Assembly (NCBI GenBank): GCA_002418835.1
Contig: DIEX01000019.1
Coordinates: 186,001-250,000 of the forward strand
DNA: 64,000 nucleotides
Source of the DNA: Spirochaetia bacterium UBA5763
GTDB taxonomy: Bacteria > Spirochaetota > UBA4802 > UBA5550
Direction of reading: 5' to 3'
Of this stretch, positions 60,704-64,000 are shown one piece after another (the first letter of the stretch is position 1; every line of letters begins with the position of its first letter). The notes under the pieces were generated by a model. The model did not search any database. It was given only the letters and a program-made list of their open reading frames with translations, and was not told where the DNA came from. A program made the translations under genes and the position numbers.

Positions 60704-61273
60704 GTGGCTGCTAATGATATTGCTCGAGTTTATGCTAATTCAATTTTTGATATAGCAAAAGAGAAGAATATCCTCCCGCAGGTTGAAGAGGAATTAAAAG
60801 CTGTTTCTGATATAATTGCGGAGGATGAAACTTTCAGAAACTATTTGAATACTCCTGGTATTTCTAAAGATATCAAGAAGGAGTTTATTGATAAAGTCTT
60901 AGCCGGTAAAATATCTGAATATATTGTAAATTTGATAAAATTATTAATTGATAACAGTCGGCAGACTATGATTAACGAAATCTACGAAGCCTTTGTGGAA
61001 TTGAATGATATAGCTAATAATAGACAGAGAATTACAGTTATAACTCAATCAAATCTCAACGCTACTTTGCTTGATAAGATCAAACTTGAAATCGGTAAAA
61101 AACTGGGTAAAGAAATTATTGTAACTGAGCAGGTTGATGAATCGATATTGGGTGGTATCATTATTAAAATAAACGACCTTGTTATAGATGGATCTTTAGC
61201 AAAGGGATTGAAGAATATAAGACGAAATCTATTAAATAGTAAAGTCAGGAGTGAAATGGCTTATGAAGATTAA
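60704..61273 (+). CDS. atpH: F-type ATP synthase subunit delta
   Basis: 189 residues, starting at GTG with AAAGG upstream. Typical OSCP/delta motif RVYANSIFDIAKE (residues 7-19) begins the N-terminal helical domain, and VDESILGGIIIKINDLVIDGSLAKGL marks the C-terminal domain. It links F1 to the b stalk. Its last codons overlap the atpA start by 11 bases. Confidence 0.93.
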   Translation: MAANDIARVYANSIFDIAKEKNILPQVEEELKAVSDIIAEDETFRNYLNTPGISKDIKKEFIDKVLAGKISEYIVNLIKLLIDNSRQTMINEIYEAFVELNDIANNRQRITVITQSNLNATLLDKIKLEIGKKLGKEIIVTEQVDESILGGIIIKINDLVIDGSLAKGLKNIRRNLLNSKVRSEMAYED

Positions 61274-62777
61274 AACGGAAGAAATTAAGTCAATTATTAA
61301 AAAGGAGATTGAGGGATATAAGTCTGAACTCGATGTCAGCGAGGTTGGTACTGTTATACAGGTTGGTGATGGTATCGCCAGAATTCATGGTCTCACAAGT
61401 GCGATGTCAGGTGAGATGCTTGAGTTCGAAAATGGAGTTCAGGGAATGGTTCTTAACCTTGAAGAAGATTCAATCGGTTGTGCTATTCTCGGTGATTATC
61501 TTGCAATCCAGGAAGGGGATTCTGTTAAGAGATTAAACAGGGTTCTTGCTGTTCCGGTAGGTGAAGAACTTCTCGGACGGGTGGTTTCTCCACTTGGTGA
61601 ACCGCTTGACGGCAAAGGACCTCTCAATTTAACAAACTTCAGACCTCTCGAATTTGTTGCTCCCGGTATAGCCGACAGGCAGCCTGTTCATGAACCTATG
61701 CAGACTGGTATCAAATCTATTGATGCTATGACTCCCATAGGAAGAGGGCAGAGGGAGCTTATTATCGGTGACAGAAAAACCGGTAAAACAGCTATAGCGG
61801 TTGACGCCATTATTAACCAGAAAGGGAAAGGCGTTATATGCGTTTATGTTGCAATAGGTCAGAAAGCTTCTACTGTTGCTTCTGTTGTTGAAAAACTTCA
61901 GGAAAAAGGTGCAATGGAGTATACAATTGTTGTAGCAGCAGCTGCATCAGATCCGTCACCGGTTCAGTACATAGCTCCATATGCCGGTTGTGCAATGGCT
62001 GAATATTTCATGTATGAAAAAGGTGGACATACACTTTGCGTTTATGATGACCTTTCAAAACAGGCAAATGCTTACAGGGAACTTTCACTCCTTCTCAGAA
62101 GGCCTCCAGGAAGGGAAGCGTATCCGGGAGATATTTTTTACTGTCACTCAAGGCTTCTTGAAAGGGCAGCGAAACTTTCAGATGAGATGGGCGCTGGTAG
62201 TTTAACAGCTCTTCCAATCATTGAAACACAGGCTGGTGAGGTTTCTGCATATATTCCGACAAACGTTATTTCTATTACTGACGGTCAGATATATCTGCTT
62301 CCTAACCTTTTTGCATCAGGTGTAAGACCAGCGGTTGACGTAGGTATTTCAGTATCACGGGTTGGTGGTAATGCCCAGATTAAGGCAATGAAAAAATATG
62401 CCGGTTCTTTAAGACTTGATCTCGCACAGTTCCGTGAACTTGAAGCGTTTGCACAGATGGGTACTGAACTTGACCCTGCAACTCAGAAACAGCTTGATCG
62501 TGGTATGAGGCTTGTTGAAATACTGAAGCAGGAACAGTATGTCCCTATGGATGTTGCTGAACAGGTTGCTATCATATTCGCTGGTACTCAGGGTCTTGTG
62601 GATAAAGTACCTGTAAAACAGGTTAAAGATTTTGAAAAGCAATATATCAGACATTTAAATGATTCTCATGGCAATGTGCTTAAAGAGATTCGTGAAACAC
62701 GTGAATTGAAGGGCGTTGATGAGTTAACTAAGATTACAGCAGAATTTGTTGAAAAGTATCTCGATTCACTAAAATAA
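61263..62777 (+). CDS. atpA: F-type ATP synthase subunit alpha
   Basis: 504 residues from the ATG at 61263. A GTG at 61251 would sit on top of the AGGAG site (61246-61250). Walker A is GDRKTGKTA; other motifs: SPLGEPLDGKGP, PGREAYPGDIFYCHSRLLER and GTQGLVDKVP. It is the non-catalytic nucleotide subunit of F1. It overlaps atpH, with atpG after 17 bases. Confidence 0.97.
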   Translation: MKIKTEEIKSIIKKEIEGYKSELDVSEVGTVIQVGDGIARIHGLTSAMSGEMLEFENGVQGMVLNLEEDSIGCAILGDYLAIQEGDSVKRLNRVLAVPVGEELLGRVVSPLGEPLDGKGPLNLTNFRPLEFVAPGIADRQPVHEPMQTGIKSIDAMTPIGRGQRELIIGDRKTGKTAIAVDAIINQKGKGVICVYVAIGQKASTVASVVEKLQEKGAMEYTIVVAAAASDPSPVQYIAPYAGCAMAEYFMYEKGGHTLCVYDDLSKQANAYRELSLLLRRPPGREAYPGDIFYCHSRLLERAAKLSDEMGAGSLTALPIIETQAGEVSAYIPTNVISITDGQIYLLPNLFASGVRPAVDVGISVSRVGGNAQIKAMKKYAGSLRLDLAQFRELEAFAQMGTELDPATQKQLDRGMRLVEILKQEQYVPMDVAEQVAIIFAGTQGLVDKVPVKQVKDFEKQYIRHLNDSHGNVLKEIRETRELKGVDELTKITAEFVEKYLDSLK

Positions 62778-62794
62778 AAGTTGAGGATTGAGCT

Positions 62795-63676
62795 GTGGCT
62801 AATCAAAGAGACATTAAGAGAAGAATAAAATCCGTCGGTAATACTAAAAAGATTACCAGCACGATGGAGATGGTAGCTACTTCTAAGATGAAGAAGGTTC
62901 AGGAACGTCTGAATCAGTCTAAACCTTATGAAGTGAAAGTTAATGAGATTATAAAAAATCTCATGGCTGCCGGTTTTTCAACCATTCATCATCCTCTTTT
63001 CAGAGAAGTTGCTCAACCTTCAAGATGTCTTATACTTCAGATAACCGGTAACAGGGGACTTTGCGGTAGTTATAACACGCGTGTTATTGAAAAGACTATC
63101 ACTTTTAAAGAGCAGCTTGAATCTGAAGGTAAAGAAGCATTACTTTACGTTATAGGGAAAAAGGCGACATCGTTTTATAATTTTATAAAAACATCGATGT
63201 TTAAAGTGGGGCTTAACGCTGAAGATAAATTCAGTTTTGATGATGCAGCTAAAATTGGGGAGGAACTTACCAAACTTTTCATAAGTGGTGAAGTTCATGA
63301 GGTTTATGTTTCTTATACCAAAGTTTTTTCATCTGCAAATCAGAAGCCGGAAATTATAAAATTATTACCGATTGCTCCGGAAATGGAAATCGATCACGAT
63401 GTATTGCCGGCAGCTAATATGGATTATATATTCGAACCAAGTCCTGCTGACATTTTTTCCTACATTCTGCCTCTTTATCTTAAAGTAAAGATTTTTACCT
63501 GTTTCCTGGAGGCATCATATTCAGAACAGTTTGCCCGTCGTGTTGCTATGAAAAATGCTACTGATGCAGCAAAAGAAATGATCAAAGAGCTGACTGTTAC
63601 ATATAACAGGGTAAGACAGGATAAGATTACGACAGAGATTTCTGAAATTGTAGGGGGAGCAGCAGCTCTCGAATAA
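62795..63676 (+). CDS. atpG: F-type ATP synthase subunit gamma
   Basis: 293 residues starting at GTG. The N-terminal helix RDIKRRIKSVGNTKKITSTMEMVATSKM and the C-terminal helix (AMKNATDAAKEMIKELTVTYNRVRQDKITTEISEIVGGAAAL) are the coiled-coil shaft. The central part is of usual size. It rotates within the alpha-beta head. Confidence 0.95.
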   Translation: MANQRDIKRRIKSVGNTKKITSTMEMVATSKMKKVQERLNQSKPYEVKVNEIIKNLMAAGFSTIHHPLFREVAQPSRCLILQITGNRGLCGSYNTRVIEKTITFKEQLESEGKEALLYVIGKKATSFYNFIKTSMFKVGLNAEDKFSFDDAAKIGEELTKLFISGEVHEVYVSYTKVFSSANQKPEIIKLLPIAPEMEIDHDVLPAANMDYIFEPSPADIFSYILPLYLKVKIFTCFLEASYSEQFARRVAMKNATDAAKEMIKELTVTYNRVRQDKITTEISEIVGGAAALE

Positions 63677-63718
63677 TAAAAGGTTGATAGAAATTAACGT
63701 AATTTAAGGAGTAGTTTT

Positions 63719-64000
63719 ATGAGTGAAAATATCGGGAAAGTTATACAGGTAATAGGCTCTACTCTTGATGCTGAATTTCCTGAAGGCAAACTGCCTGCAA
63801 TCTATAACGCTCTTATTATTAACACTGAAGTTATGGGTGAAAAGATAAGACTCGTTACAGAAGTTCAGCAGCACCTTGGTGGAAATAAAGTTAGAGCGGT
63901 TGCTCTTGCCTCTACAGATGGTATAAAACGTGGTGATAAAATAGTTGATACTGGTGCAGCTATTTCAGTTCCGGTTGGTCAGGAAACTTTAGGAAGGATA
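63719..64000 (+). CDS. atpD: F-type ATP synthase subunit beta, 5' part (3' end outside window)
   Basis: The first 94 codons. The ATG is at 63719, with AAGGAG 9 bases ahead. SENIGKVIQVIGSTLDAEF and EVQQHLGGNKVRAVALASTD with GLVRG-like KRGDKIVDTG are the beta-subunit N-terminal barrel. The catalytic Walker motif lies beyond the window. Epsilon presumably follows. Confidence 0.95.
   Translation, partial: MSENIGKVIQVIGSTLDAEFPEGKLPAIYNALIINTEVMGEKIRLVTEVQQHLGGNKVRAVALASTDGIKRGDKIVDTGAAISVPVGQETLGRI

Noticed and set aside
1..64000. tRNA, rRNA, CRISPR arrays, transposases or prophage genes
   Set aside because: No candidate cloverleaf, repeat-spacer pattern, transposase or phage structural gene was seen on either strand by reading.

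Overview
The window is one continuous stretch of a moderately AT-rich bacterial chromosome. It carries 58 protein genes, two of them cut by the window edges. I see no rRNA, tRNA, CRISPR array, prophage or insertion sequence. The cell is Gram-negative (outer-membrane beta-barrel protein, lipoproteins, Tat component), flagellated or descended from flagellates (FlgG/FlgF-type rod protein, MptE/DUF115 flagellin-modification type protein), and largely anaerobic in its chemistry (indolepyruvate:ferredoxin oxidoreductase, NifU/NifS, nickel-pincer lactate racemase genes, iron-sulfur oxidoreductases). The hook-basal-body gene beside murA, the DUF115 protein, the Ssl2/XPB-N-type protein and the relaxed lipoproteins would suit a spirochaete. 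That placement is an inference and not proven by the sequence.

Region by region. 1-7.1 kb: the 3' end of larA, a porin-like protein, a flavodoxin-type oxidoreductase, an acyl-CoA dehydrogenase with a FlK-like thioesterase, then larE and a short larC, closed by a strong terminator. 7.2-13.2 kb: a metallo-beta-lactamase fold hydrolase, a TetR regulator, a YfiH-type protein, the nifU-nifS pair and a ferredoxin-nitroreductase. 13.4-19.1 kb: a diguanylate cyclase and the paaK-ACT-iorA-iorB cluster, which fits oxidation of aromatic amino acids through arylpyruvate to arylacetyl-CoA. 19.3-26.7 kb: an M48 protease, a PanE-like reductase and two tandem acyl-activating enzyme/ACP/acyltransferase fusions. 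26.9-31.8 kb: flgG-type gene, murA, tatA, a lytic transglycosylase and small unknowns. 32.1-40.2 kb: a receiver-like coiled-coil protein, an Ssl2/XPB-N-type protein, a signal peptidase with an unusual N-terminus, a PASTA-containing penicillin-binding protein and a DUF115 protein. 40.2-47 kb: thrC-hom, a nitrilase-family hydrolase, an ECF-type sigma factor and a PAS/PP2C phosphatase. 47-53.3 kb: a second acyl-CoA dehydrogenase behind a strikingly structured leader, DUF362, SDR and CNNM/CorC-type proteins. 53.6-57.7 kb: recA-map-folE2-parvulin-like lipoprotein. 58.2-64 kb: the F-type ATP synthase genes from an atpI-like gene through atpB-E-F-H-A-G into atpD, which runs off the edge.

The most unusual items are the foldable RNA leader at 47373-47462 with no riboswitch family I recognise, an IorA without its ferredoxin domain, a LarC lacking its second half, a signal peptidase fused to a membrane/PH-like front end, an ATP synthase c subunit with a long hydrophilic tail, a palindrome overlapping the recA promoter, and several families of intergenic inverted repeats.
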